DNA from: Methylopila sp. M107
GTDB lineage: Bacteria > Pseudomonadota > Alphaproteobacteria > Rhizobiales > Methylopilaceae
DNA: 64,000 nucleotides
NCBI RefSeq assembly: GCF_000384475.1
Contig: NZ_ARWB01000001.1
Span: 1,096,176 to 1,160,175, forward strand
Direction: 5' to 3'
Part shown: piece after piece, positions 33,960 to 42,994 of the stretch
Position numbering within the stretch: the stretch's first letter is position 1
Layout of the letters: each line of letters opens with the position of its first letter
Made by a program: the position numbers and the translations under genes
The notes under the pieces: model-generated
Databases searched by the model: none
What the model saw: only the letters and a program-made list of their open reading frames with translations
Told to the model about the DNA's origin: nothing

Positions 33960-35270
33960 ATGACCGAACCCCTCAAGGTGGGCGTGGCCGGCCTCGGCAC
34001 CGTCGGTTCGTCGGTCGTTCGCGTGCTGAAGCAGAAGGCGGACGCCATCGCGGCGCGCGCCGGCCGGCCGGTCGTCGTCACGGCGGTGTCGGCGCGCGAC
34101 AAGGGCCGCGACCGGGGCCTCGATCTGTCCGGCGTCGCCTGGCACATGGACGCCTCCCAGCTCGCGCGTTCGAACGATGTCGACCTCGTGGTCGAACTGA
34201 TCGGCGGCGCGGAGGGCGCGGCGCGCGAATGCGTCGAGACCGCGATCGAGCGCAAGCGGCCTGTCGTCACCGCCAACAAGGCGCTGCTCGCCCGCCACGG
34301 CGTCGCGCTCGCCAGAGCCGCCGAACAGGCGGACGTCCCGATCGGCTTCGAGGCCGCGGTCGCCGGCGGCGTGCCGATCGTCAAGACGCTTCGGGAAGGG
34401 CTTGCGGGCAACGACGTCAGCCGTGTGCTCGGCATCCTGAACGGCACGTGCAACTACATTCTGACCCGGATGGAGCACGACAAGATCGGCTTCGCCGAAT
34501 GTCTCGCGGACGCCCAGAAGCTCGGCTACGCCGAGGCCGACCCGACCTTCGACGTCGGCGGTTTCGACGCCGCCCACAAGCTCGCTTTGCTGACCTCGCT
34601 CGCCTTCGGCACGGAGACGGACGTCGACGGCATCTATGTCGAGGGCATCGCCTCGATCACCCCGTTCGATCTCAAGATGGCCGAGGAACTCGGCTATCGG
34701 GTCAAGCTGCTCGGCGTCACGACACGGTCGAACGGCGGGGTGGAGCAGCGCGTCCATCTCGCAATGCTGCCGCGCGACAGTGCGATCGCGCGCGTCGACG
34801 GCGTGACCAACGCGGTCGAGATCGACGCCGACGTCGTCGGCGCGCTGGTGCTGGCGGGCCCGGGAGCGGGCGGCGACGCGACTGCGTCGGCCGTCATCGC
34901 CGACATCGTCGACATCGCGCGCGGCATCAGGGCGCCGGTGTTCGGCGTGCCCGCGACCAAGCTCGCGCCCGTCCGGCGCGCCGCAATGGGCACCCACGAG
35001 GGCGGTTACTACATCCGACTTTCCGTGATCGACCGGCCGGGCGCCGCGGCCGCGATCGCGACCCGCATGGCGGAGCAGGGCATCTCGCTGCGGTCGATCG
35101 TCCAGCGCGGCGTGGAGGGCGAATTCGAGCGCCCGAGCGCGGAACCTGTCGCCGTGGTGTTAATTACATATGCAACGAACGAGGCTGCGGTGCGCTCGGC
35201 GCTGGACGCGATCGAAGCGGACGGGCATATCGATGGCGCGCCGCAAGTCATACGAATCGAAAAAAGATAG
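33960..35270 (+). CDS. hom: homoserine dehydrogenase
   Basis: Reduces aspartate semialdehyde to homoserine in threonine/methionine synthesis. The 436-residue product has the NAD(P) loop VGVAGLGTVGSSV near residue 7, VTANKALLARHG, FEAAVAGGVPIVKTLREGLAGN (cited in part), ILNGTCNYILTRM and FDVGGFDAAHKLALL, all catalytic-core signatures. A C-terminal ACT domain (YYIRLSVIDRPGAAAAIATR, about residues 350-430) suggests feedback inhibition by threonine. Monofunctional, with no aspartokinase part. glpX follows after 33 bases. Confidence 0.96.
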   Translation: MTEPLKVGVAGLGTVGSSVVRVLKQKADAIAARAGRPVVVTAVSARDKGRDRGLDLSGVAWHMDASQLARSNDVDLVVELIGGAEGAARECVETAIERKRPVVTANKALLARHGVALARAAEQADVPIGFEAAVAGGVPIVKTLREGLAGNDVSRVLGILNGTCNYILTRMEHDKIGFAECLADAQKLGYAEADPTFDVGGFDAAHKLALLTSLAFGTETDVDGIYVEGIASITPFDLKMAEELGYRVKLLGVTTRSNGGVEQRVHLAMLPRDSAIARVDGVTNAVEIDADVVGALVLAGPGAGGDATASAVIADIVDIARGIRAPVFGVPATKLAPVRRAAMGTHEGGYYIRLSVIDRPGAAAAIATRMAEQGISLRSIVQRGVEGEFERPSAEPVAVVLITYATNEAAVRSALDAIEADGHIDGAPQVIRIEKR

Positions 35271-35303
35271 CGGCTTGCGCCCGGGGGCGCGGGGGAACGA
35301 CCG

Positions 35304-36359
35304 ATGGCAAAGAGCGCGGCGGCGAAGTCCGCAGCCCCGAAGCGCAATGTGATTCCGCTTCGGCGCCGACGTTCGCCCATTTCGACCGGCGAGATCATCG
35401 ACAGGTCTCTCGCGCTCGAGATCGTGCGCGTGACCGAGCGCGCGGCCGTGGCGGCCGCCCGCCTCAGGGGCCGCGGCGACGAGCGCGCGGCCGATCAGGC
35501 GGCGGTCGACGCGATGCGCCGGGAGCTCGACAGGCTCCCGATCCACGGTGAGATCGTGATCGGAGAGGGCGACCGCGACAGCGCCGCCATGCTGTTCATC
35601 GGCGAGGAGGTCGGCGACCTCAACGGGCCGCGCCTCGATATCGCGCTCGATCCGCTCGAAGGCGTGACGCTGTGCGCGAAGGGCCAGGCCAACGCCATTT
35701 CGGTCATCGCGATCGCCGAGCGGGGCACGCTGCTCAAGGCGCCTGACGTGTATATGAGCAAGATCGCGATCGGGCCGGATTACGCGCCCGACACGGTCCA
35801 TCTCGACGCCGCGCCCGAAGACAACATTCGCCGGCTTGCCGCCGCGAAAGGCGTCAGCGTCCAGGAGATCACCGCCTGCATCCTCGACCGGCCGCGCCAC
35901 GCCCGGCTGATCGACGCGGTGCGCGGCGCTGGCGCCTCGATCCGCCTGATCTCCGACGGCGATATCTCGGCCGTGATCGACGTCGCAAATCCCGACAAGA
36001 CCGGCGTTGACATCTATCTCGGCTCTGGCGGCGCGCCCGAAGGGGTGCTGGCGGCGGCGGCGCTGAAGTGCATCGGCGGCCACATGCAGGCCCGGCTGAT
36101 GCTCGACACCGCCGACGCAAGGCGCGCCGCGGCGGCGCTCGGGATCCGCGACGCGGACCGCATCTACGGCATCGAGGACATGGCGCGCGGCGACGTGCTG
36201 TTCGCGGCGACCGGCGTGACCGAAGGCAGCCTGCTGCAGGGTGTGCGGTTCGGCCCGCGCTCGATCTCGACCGAGACCGTCGTCATGCGCTCCTCGACGC
36301 TCACCTGCCGGCGCATCTTCGCCGAGCACCGCAAGACCGAAAAATTCCACCTCGACTGA
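35304..36359 (+). CDS. glpX: class II fructose-1,6-bisphosphatase
   Basis: Gluconeogenic phosphatase producing fructose 6-phosphate. A 351-residue GlpX protein: ERAAVAAARLRGRGDERAAD, IHGEIVIGEGDRDSAAMLFIGE (metal site, cited in part), DIALDPLEGVTLCAKGQANA, the LIDAVRGAGASIRLISDGD region and LGSGGAPEGVLAAAALKC. The normal DP-(I/L)-EGT motif reads DPLEGV here, a conservative change seen in related sequences. The first 27 residues are a basic extension. Located between hom and recJ as in many Hyphomicrobiales. Confidence 0.95.
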   Translation: MAKSAAAKSAAPKRNVIPLRRRRSPISTGEIIDRSLALEIVRVTERAAVAAARLRGRGDERAADQAAVDAMRRELDRLPIHGEIVIGEGDRDSAAMLFIGEEVGDLNGPRLDIALDPLEGVTLCAKGQANAISVIAIAERGTLLKAPDVYMSKIAIGPDYAPDTVHLDAAPEDNIRRLAAAKGVSVQEITACILDRPRHARLIDAVRGAGASIRLISDGDISAVIDVANPDKTGVDIYLGSGGAPEGVLAAAALKCIGGHMQARLMLDTADARRAAAALGIRDADRIYGIEDMARGDVLFAATGVTEGSLLQGVRFGPRSISTETVVMRSSTLTCRRIFAEHRKTEKFHLD

Positions 36360-36510
36360 ACGTCGGTCGCTACGGTCCGCGTTCCGAGAATGAGATGTGG
36401 TCCGGCCCACGGGCGCATTTGGCTGTGATCAGGCGCCGACGATGTCCTGACCCGGCCGGTTCGGCTCTGTACCATCCCGGAATGGCGAATCATCCTGTCT
36501 CGAGACGGAC

Positions 36511-38334
36511 GTGACGGCGGCGTTTGCGCTGAGGCGCGATCCGGAGGCGGCGTTTCTCGGCGTCGAGACGTCCTTCGCCGGCCGCGCCTGGCGGGACAGG
36601 CTCGACATGCGGGGACGCGCGCTCGCGGCCGAGATCGCGCGCGACCATGGGCTGTCCGATCTCCTCTCGCGCGTTCTCGCCGGCCGCGGCGTCTCGAGCG
36701 CGGACGCCGAGGCGCATCTCGCGCCGTCCATCCGCGCGCTGATGCCGGACCCCGACACGCTGACTGACATGGCGGCCGCCGCTTCGCGGCTGGCGGACGC
36801 CGTCACGCGCGGCGAGACCGTCGCGGTGTTCGGCGACTACGACGTCGACGGCGCGACCTCGGCCGCGCTTCTCGCGGGCTTCCTCGCAGAGGCGGGCGCG
36901 AAGGCGCTCACCTATATTCCGGACCGGATCTTCGAAGGATACGGCCCGAACGTCGCGGCGATCGACGGGCTCGCGGACGGCGGCGCGACCTTGCTCGTGA
37001 CGGTCGACTGCGGGTCCACGAGCATCGAGGCGCTTGGCCATGCCGTAGGCCGCGGGCTCGACGCGATCGTGCTCGACCATCACCAGGTCGGCGCGACGCT
37101 TCCCGCAGCCGTCGCCGTCGTGAACCCGAACCGGCAGGACGACCTCTCCGGCCTCGGCCAGCTCGCGGCGTGCGGCGTCGTGTTCATGACGCTTGTCGCG
37201 ACGACGCGCGAATTGCGGCGGCGCGGCCATTGGGCCGCTCGCGGCGGGGAGCCGGATCTTCTCGCAGGGCTCGATCTCGTCGCCTTGGGCACGGTCGCGG
37301 ATGTCGCGCCGCTGACCGGCCTCAACCGCGCTTTTGTGCAGAAGGGATTGATCGCGCTGAAGTCGCGCGCGCGCGTCGGCCTCGCTGCGTTGATGGACGC
37401 AAGCCGCCTCGACGGACCGCCGACGCCCTACCATCTCGGCTTCCTGCTCGGCCCGCGGATCAACGCCGGCGGGCGGATCGGCGACGCCGGCCTCGGCTGC
37501 CGGCTGATGTTGAGCGCCGACGATATCGAGTCGCGCACGATCTCGGCCGAGCTCGATCGGCTGAACGGCGAGCGCCAAGCGATCGAGAAGGCGACGCTCG
37601 CCGAGGCCGAGGCGGAAGCCATGGCGGCGCTCGGGCTCGACGGCGAAGGCGCGGCGGTCGCGGTGGTTTCCGGGGACGGCTGGCATCCCGGCGTCGTTGG
37701 GCTGGTGGCGTCTCGGCTGAAAGAAAAATTTCGCCGACCGGCTTTCGCGATCGCGGTGGCGCCGGACGGGCTCGGCGTTGGCTCCGGCCGCTCCATCGCC
37801 GGCGTCGACCTCGGAGCCGCGGTGCGCGCGGCGGTGGAGGAAAAGCTGATCCTCAAGGGCGGCGGCCACGCAATGGCGGCGGGCGTCACGGTCGATAAGT
37901 CTCGGCTCGGCGAATTCCGCGCCTTTTTAGAGGAGCGGCTGTCGCGCAGCGTCGCCGTCGCGCGCGGCGACCAGACGCTCAAGATTGACGCGGCGTTGAC
38001 CGCGAGGGCCGCGACGCCCGCTCTCATGCGGGAACTCGAGCGGGCGGGACCCTTCGGCGCCGGCGCGCCTGAGCCGATGCTGGCCTTCGCGGACCATACG
38101 CTCGCAGGCGCCGACGTGGTGGGGCAGGGGCATGTGCGGTTGCGACTGAGGTCCGGCGACGGCGCGACGGTGAGCGCCATCGCGTTCCGGGCCGCGGACG
38201 GCGATCTCGGGCAGGCGCTGCTGGCGCGTCGGGGCGGGCGCATACATGTCGCTGGCTGTCTCGGCGTCGACCGCTGGGGCGGGGCGGAGCGGGCGACGCT
38301 GCGCGTGGTCGACGCGGCGCCGGCGGACGGCTAA
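36511..38334 (+). CDS. recJ: single-stranded-DNA-specific 5'-3' exonuclease RecJ
   Basis: DHH-family exonuclease of recombination and mismatch repair. 607 residues. Catalytic motifs: FGDYDVDGATSAALLAGFL (motif I, about residue 108), VDCGSTSIEA, VLDHHQVGATLP (DHH, about 189), GTVADVAPL and, in the DHHA1 part, LGVGSGRSIAGVDL and KGGGHAMAAGVTVD (about 449). The C-terminal oligonucleotide-binding domain is present. GTG start at 36511; about 150 non-coding bases separate it from glpX. Confidence 0.95.
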   Translation: MTAAFALRRDPEAAFLGVETSFAGRAWRDRLDMRGRALAAEIARDHGLSDLLSRVLAGRGVSSADAEAHLAPSIRALMPDPDTLTDMAAAASRLADAVTRGETVAVFGDYDVDGATSAALLAGFLAEAGAKALTYIPDRIFEGYGPNVAAIDGLADGGATLLVTVDCGSTSIEALGHAVGRGLDAIVLDHHQVGATLPAAVAVVNPNRQDDLSGLGQLAACGVVFMTLVATTRELRRRGHWAARGGEPDLLAGLDLVALGTVADVAPLTGLNRAFVQKGLIALKSRARVGLAALMDASRLDGPPTPYHLGFLLGPRINAGGRIGDAGLGCRLMLSADDIESRTISAELDRLNGERQAIEKATLAEAEAEAMAALGLDGEGAAVAVVSGDGWHPGVVGLVASRLKEKFRRPAFAIAVAPDGLGVGSGRSIAGVDLGAAVRAAVEEKLILKGGGHAMAAGVTVDKSRLGEFRAFLEERLSRSVAVARGDQTLKIDAALTARAATPALMRELERAGPFGAGAPEPMLAFADHTLAGADVVGQGHVRLRLRSGDGATVSAIAFRAADGDLGQALLARRGGRIHVAGCLGVDRWGGAERATLRVVDAAPADG

Positions 38335-38450
38335 AGACCTTCCGGGCATCTTGCCGGAGCGCGCGCCGGCGCCACGTGTTGTCCACGATTGTGATGTTGG
38401 TGGTCCGCGTCCCGTCGGACCCGACGCGACGGAACCGACGGAAGCCCCGT

Positions 38451-39125
38451 GTGACCGATCTTGCCAGCCCGCCCGGCGGCGATTCGCTTTCCGCGAAGCC
38501 GAACGATCCGCACCGCCGGGGGTTTTCCGACGTGCTGCGGGACCTCGCCGCTTCGCCTGTGGAGAGGATCAGCGTCGGGTCGATCCTCGCGGCCTTCGGC
38601 GACCGCGCGTTCGGCGCGCTGCTGCTGGTCTTCGCCTTGCCGAACGCGCTGCCGATGCCGCCCGGAACCTCCGCCGTGCTGGGGGCGCCGATCGTGTTTA
38701 TCGCCTTTCAGCTGATGATCGGCCGGCCCACGCTCTGGCTGCCGGGCTTCATCACCAACCGCTCCATGCAGCGCGAGGATTTCGCGACGCTCGCCGGCAA
38801 GGTCGAGCCTTGGGTGAAGCGGCTTGAGAAGCTGCTGAAGCCGCGGGTTCCGCTGCTCACCACGCCGCTCGCGGACCGTCTGACCGGTCTCGCCTGCTTC
38901 ATTCTCTCTCTGATCCTCGCGCTGCCGATTCCGCTCGGCAACATGCCGCCGGCGATCGCCATCACGGCGTTCGCGCTCGGCATGATCGAGAGCGACGGCG
39001 TCGCGATCGGGCTCGGCTGGCTCGGCACGCTCGCGAGCTTCCTGATCCTTGCGGCGGCCTGGACCGCGGTCGTGGCGGGCGCGCATTATTTCGCAGGCCC
39101 GGCGCTTCGCCTGTTCGGGCTGTGA
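38451..39125 (+). CDS. exoD: ExoD-family exopolysaccharide synthesis protein
   Basis: A 224-residue membrane protein with about five hydrophobic segments. ISVGSILAAFGDRAFGALLLVFALPNALPMPPG, FQLMIGRPTLWLPGF (cited as markers) and RLTGLACFILSLILALPIPLGNMPPAIAI are the ExoD signatures. In Sinorhizobium, ExoD affects exopolysaccharide production and nodule invasion by an unknown mechanism. Start: GTG at 38451 with GGAAG six bases upstream; an upstream in-frame ATG at 38376 would add a basic stretch. Distant from the main exopolysaccharide locus. Confidence 0.88.
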   Translation: MTDLASPPGGDSLSAKPNDPHRRGFSDVLRDLAASPVERISVGSILAAFGDRAFGALLLVFALPNALPMPPGTSAVLGAPIVFIAFQLMIGRPTLWLPGFITNRSMQREDFATLAGKVEPWVKRLEKLLKPRVPLLTTPLADRLTGLACFILSLILALPIPLGNMPPAIAITAFALGMIESDGVAIGLGWLGTLASFLILAAAWTAVVAGAHYFAGPALRLFGL

Positions 39126-39194
39126 GTTCGCAGCCTTAGAACGTCACTTCGCGGCTTGCGGGGACGATCGAACCCCCGTAAGAACGCCGCCAAC

Positions 39195-39269
39195 GCGCTC
39201 TTCGTCTATCGGTTAGGACGCTAGCCTTTCACGCTGGAGAGACGGGTTCGACTCCCGTAGAGCGCGCCA
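39195..39269 (+). tRNA. tRNA-Glu (UUC anticodon)
   Basis: A complete cloverleaf: acceptor GCGCTCT (39195-39201) pairs with AGAGCGC (39259-39265), then G and an encoded CCA. The anticodon loop CTTTCAC carries TTC, and the T arm reads GGGTTCGACTCCC. The single gene lies between exoD and the convergent M48 peptidase gene. Confidence 0.95.
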
Positions 39270-39309
39270 TACCATCCTTCACAGCAACGCGCGGCGGCCC
39301 GCCGTTACG

Positions 39310-40863
39310 CTAAGCCGCCGACGACTGCCGCTCCGCGGCGCGCTCTCGCGCGACGGCGAGATGGCGCGCGGCCTCCTCGGATCGCCCTCGCGCTTCGAGG
39401 AACTCGGCGGCCTCGACATTGGCCTCGACGAAGCCGGCATGGTCGCGCGGGATCGCACGCCACTCGTCGAGGCAGCCGGCGTCATCGGCGTTGCGGAGAA
39501 AGCGGCCGATGACGATGTTGGCGTCGAAGTCGCCGGGAACCCGCATCTGATATGTGCGGAACACGTTCAGGGCCTCGGCCTCGCCGACATGGCGCGCGGT
39601 GAGCGCGCCGAGGCGCCAGAGCTGCATGTCCTCGAGCGACTGCGCGGGCCGGGCGGACAGGTCCCGCATTTCGGCCAGCTCGTCCTGCAATTCCTGATGG
39701 CGGCTGCGCCAACCGTCGCCGTTTTGCCGCCACCACGCTTCGTCAAACTCCGCGATCAGCCGCGGCAGCTCGGCGCCGAGCCATTCGACCGCCGCGCTGG
39801 CGCTGAGATCCAGCGGGATCGCGGCGAAGCTCGCCGGCTCGAGACCGAGCCCTTTTAGTCGATCGACAAGACTTGGATGCGTGTCCTCGAACCCGGTCTC
39901 CTGGGCGAGCGCCGACTGGCGGTAGCCGGCGACATGGTCAGGATCGAGCGGGACGGCGCGCAGGTCGTGCGCGAGGGCGGCGAAAGCCATGCGCTGCGGC
40001 TCCTGACTGTGCAGGGTCTGGGCGTAGAAGTCCCGCCAGTAACGATGGTTCAGATGGGCGCCGATGATGTCGACCTTCACCAGCGCGGCGCCCGCGGTCT
40101 CGCGGCTCGTAAGCTCGGCCGAGGCGGCGTCGGCCTCGTATTCGTTCTGACGACGGAGCGCGAAGGAATAGGCGTCGAAACGCGGGATGTACCAATAGAA
40201 GAAGCGGTTGATCAGGCCGGCGCCCAACCGCGTGTTCTCTTTGAACTTGACGAAGAGGTTCGCCCAGGTGCGTCGAACGCGGTAGATCCAGCCGGAGAAT
40301 TTGGAGTGGTTGCGGGATAAGTGACCCAACTCATGGGCGATTACGGCCCGCATTTCCTGCGGACTGAGGGTCAGCATCAGTTCGAGGCCCAGCGCCAGCG
40401 TGTTCCGCTGCCAGCCGAAGACGCCCAGCCGCGGCGTTTGCGATACGAACGCGTTGAACTCCGGCACGATGATCGTTCGGTGGATGGGAATCGTCGCGAG
40501 GCGCTTCCGCAGATCATCGATCTCGGCGACGAGCGTCGGGAATTTGCCTGCGTCGACGGGCGTCCCCTGCGGCTCGTCGAAGGTCACCCAAAGCGCCGAT
40601 ACGATCATTCCGCCGAAGATCAGCAGAATGACGCCCAACTTCGCCAGCGCGAAAATGGCGCCGGCGCCCTCGCGAAAGAACAGCGCGAAAACGATCCCCG
40701 CGACGCCCATGGCGACGACCGCGAGCAAAGTGAACACGTAGGCGTATCCGAGCGCGGCGAAGAGGCCGACCTTCCGGCGATAGGCGGCTGGATTCGCCGT
40801 CGCCTCGCGTTCGGCGGCCTGGATCCAGCCGTGATACTGCTCGACGGTCGGCTCAGTAGCCAT
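39310..40863 (-). CDS. M48-family membrane metalloprotease with C-terminal helical repeats
   Basis: A 517-residue protein. Two hydrophobic helices (about residues 33-62 and 70-93) anchor it in the inner membrane; the zinc motif HELGH is at 177-181 and the third ligand lies in NEYEAD (about 240-245), which together define an M48 peptidase related to HtpX and Ste24. The C-terminal about 180 residues are alpha-helical, Ala/Glu-rich and TPR-like, larger than in HtpX. Substrate unknown, perhaps membrane-protein quality control. The ATG at 40863 follows GGGGGAAG. Single gene. Confidence 0.85.
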   Translation of the reverse strand: MATEPTVEQYHGWIQAAEREATANPAAYRRKVGLFAALGYAYVFTLLAVVAMGVAGIVFALFFREGAGAIFALAKLGVILLIFGGMIVSALWVTFDEPQGTPVDAGKFPTLVAEIDDLRKRLATIPIHRTIIVPEFNAFVSQTPRLGVFGWQRNTLALGLELMLTLSPQEMRAVIAHELGHLSRNHSKFSGWIYRVRRTWANLFVKFKENTRLGAGLINRFFYWYIPRFDAYSFALRRQNEYEADAASAELTSRETAGAALVKVDIIGAHLNHRYWRDFYAQTLHSQEPQRMAFAALAHDLRAVPLDPDHVAGYRQSALAQETGFEDTHPSLVDRLKGLGLEPASFAAIPLDLSASAAVEWLGAELPRLIAEFDEAWWRQNGDGWRSRHQELQDELAEMRDLSARPAQSLEDMQLWRLGALTARHVGEAEALNVFRTYQMRVPGDFDANIVIGRFLRNADDAGCLDEWRAIPRDHAGFVEANVEAAEFLEARGRSEEAARHLAVARERAAERQSSAA

Positions 40864-41021
40864 CGCTGCTTCCCCCACCGCGCCCGCGTGTCCGTTGCGC
40901 GACCCGAACTCAGAAGTTGTCAGTGGCTTATCTCGACGGCGGCGGACGCGCCATCGGCTATTGCGTTTTTTCGCTCATCGCTCTTAGGCCAACACGCCGC
41001 CCGCCGGGAACGCCAGTTTCG

Positions 41022-42206
41022 CTATTCGGCGTCCGCCGGTTCGCCGCGCCTGAACGGCGTCGCGGCTTCGAGCTCTTCCTGCGTTTCGGCGACGTAGCGC
41101 CTCTCGCGCTTCAGATAATCCGCCACGGCGTGGCGAAGGCCCGGATCCGCGAAGGCGTGGGCCGAGCGGGTCGTCACCGGCCGATAGCCGCGCGCGAGCT
41201 TGTGCTCGCCTTGCGCGCCGGCTTCGACCCGGGCGAGGCCGCGCTCGATCGCGGCGTCGATCGCCTGATGGTAGCAGACCTCGAAATGCAGGAACGGGTG
41301 CTCCTCCAGCGCGCCCCAATAGCGGCCGTAGATCGCGTCGCCGCCGATGAAGTTCAGCGCGCCGGCGATCGGGCGCCCGTCGCGCTCAGCCATCACGAGC
41401 AGAATATTGTCCGGCATCGCTTCGCCGATCAGGCTGAAGAAACGGCGGTTCAGGTAGGGCCTTCCCCATTTGCGGGCGCCGGTGTCCATGTAGAAGGCGA
41501 AAAACGCGTCCCAGTGCGCCTCGGTGAGATCGGCTCCGGTGAGGCGTCTGACCGTGATCCCGTTGGACAACGCGTCGCGCCGTTCGCGCTTGAGTTGCTT
41601 GCGCTTGCGCGAGGCGAGATCGGCGAGGAAGTCGTCATAGGCGCCGTATCCGTCGTTGCGCCAGTGAAACTGCTGGTCGTCGCGCGCGAGGAACCCGCGC
41701 TCGAGAAGCAGCGCGCGCTCGTCTTCGGTCGCGAACGTGACGTGGACCGACGACGCATCGGCCTGCCGCATCAGCCCGAGCATGGCCGCGGCGAGGCCGG
41801 CCTGCGCCATCGGCCGGTTTTCGTCCTTCGCGACGAGCAGGCGAGGGCCTGTCGCAGGCGTGAACGGAACGGCGACCTGCAGCTTCGGATAATAGCTGCC
41901 GCCGGCGCGCTCATAAGCGTCGGCGAAGCCGTGGTCGAACACGTATTCGCCCTGGCTGTTGGTCTTCAGGTAGCAGGGAGCGAAGCCCGCCGGCGCTCCG
42001 TCGGGCGTTTCGAGAGCGATGTGGATCGGCCGCCATCCCGTTCCGGGTCCTACCGATCCGGAGTTCTCGAGCGCCGCGAGGAAGCGGTGGTCTATGAAGG
42101 GATTGTATGGCGCGCCGCAATTGTCGGCCGCTGCGTTCCAGAGCGTCTCGTCGATCTGGTCAATTCGCTCGACGATGCGCGCGCTGAACGGTCTGTCGGT
42201 CGTCAT
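41022..42206 (-). CDS. FemAB-like GNAT acyltransferase (COG3146 type)
   Basis: A 394-residue protein of the FemAB-like/DUF482 family: PYNPFIDHRFLAALENSGSVG, WRPIHIALE, AYERAGGSYYPKLQVAVPFTP (cited in part), DFLADLASRKRKQLKRERRD and FYMDTGARKWGRPYLNRRFF, ending with GAQGEHKLARGYRPV. Predicted to transfer an amino-acyl or acyl group; function uncharacterised though the family is widespread in proteobacteria. The ATG at 42206 is preferred over an unlikely extension to 42284. It is divergent from the MxaD-like pair. Confidence 0.86.
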   Translation of the reverse strand: MTTDRPFSARIVERIDQIDETLWNAAADNCGAPYNPFIDHRFLAALENSGSVGPGTGWRPIHIALETPDGAPAGFAPCYLKTNSQGEYVFDHGFADAYERAGGSYYPKLQVAVPFTPATGPRLLVAKDENRPMAQAGLAAAMLGLMRQADASSVHVTFATEDERALLLERGFLARDDQQFHWRNDGYGAYDDFLADLASRKRKQLKRERRDALSNGITVRRLTGADLTEAHWDAFFAFYMDTGARKWGRPYLNRRFFSLIGEAMPDNILLVMAERDGRPIAGALNFIGGDAIYGRYWGALEEHPFLHFEVCYHQAIDAAIERGLARVEAGAQGEHKLARGYRPVTTRSAHAFADPGLRHAVADYLKRERRYVAETQEELEAATPFRRGEPADAE

Positions 42207-42450
42207 ACGAAAGAGCGCGGCCCTGGCGGGTTCGGTGAGACAGTCATGACGGCTGTTTTCTGAGGATGGGCTAAGAAGGCCCAAGAGATTGAGGCGAAGG
42301 ATTGCGGCGCGGGTGCGTCGAAGGGACCATGGCGCGGGACTTTATCCCGCCTTGCGCGTTTGGTTCTATGCCGTCCGACAGCCCGGGGAAGATCGTTCGG
42401 CGATCGCTCGCGGAACGACGGGCCGGATACGAAGAAAAGGACGCTCAAGG

Positions 42451-42984
42451 ATGAAACTTCAACTCCTCGCGGCCGCGGCGCTCGCCGTGGGCGTCGCCAG
42501 CGCGGCGTACGCGCACGGTCCGTCCCGCCAGAAGACCGAGAAGACGATCGAGATCAACGCCGCGCCGGACAAGGTCTGGGCCGTGGTCGGCAACTTCCAG
42601 GATTTGAACTGGCACCCGGCGATCGAGAAGACCGAAGGCACGGGCGGCAACGACAAGGGGGCCACGCGCAAGCTGACGCTGAAGGGCGGCGCCGGCGTGA
42701 TCGAGGAAGAGCTCGTCAGCTACGACGCGGACAAGAAGATCCTCGGCTACCGCATCACCAATGTCGACGTGAAGGTCCTGCCGGTCTCCAACTACTCGTC
42801 CAAGATCAAGGTGACGGGCGAGGGCGACAAGACCACCGTGACCTGGGACGGCGCGTTCTATCGCGGCTACCCGAACAACGATCCGCCGCCGGAGCTGTCC
42901 GACGAAGCGGCGCTGAAGGCGGTCGATGGGATCTACACCTCCGGCCTCGAAGCGCTGAAGAAGAAGCTGGAAGGCGGAAGCTGA
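42451..42984 (+). CDS. MxaD-like secreted SRPBCC protein
   Basis: A 177-residue periplasmic protein: a signal peptide (LLAAAALAVGVASAAYA) followed by a START/SRPBCC fold (TIEINAAPDKVWAVVGNFQDL, then WHPAIEKTEGTGG, WDGAFYRGYPNND). This matches MxaD, which in methylotrophs is encoded with methanol dehydrogenase and is thought to help interaction of the dehydrogenase with cytochrome cL. No dehydrogenase gene is in this window, so it could serve a PQQ enzyme encoded elsewhere. AAAGGA precedes the ATG by nine bases. The beta-propeller gene begins ten bases downstream. Confidence 0.84.
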   Translation: MKLQLLAAAALAVGVASAAYAHGPSRQKTEKTIEINAAPDKVWAVVGNFQDLNWHPAIEKTEGTGGNDKGATRKLTLKGGAGVIEEELVSYDADKKILGYRITNVDVKVLPVSNYSSKIKVTGEGDKTTVTWDGAFYRGYPNNDPPPELSDEAALKAVDGIYTSGLEALKKKLEGGS

Positions 42985-42994
42985 GCCGCAGCCC

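Noticed and set aside
36511-38334. Possible lateral origin of recJ because of a separate promoter-like gap
   Set aside because: Composition matches the neighbours and the glpX-recJ order is ordinary for the order.
39195-39269. tRNA-Glu as an attachment site of an integrated element
   Set aside because: No integrase or duplicated 3' tRNA end is visible near it; flanking genes look like native chromosome.
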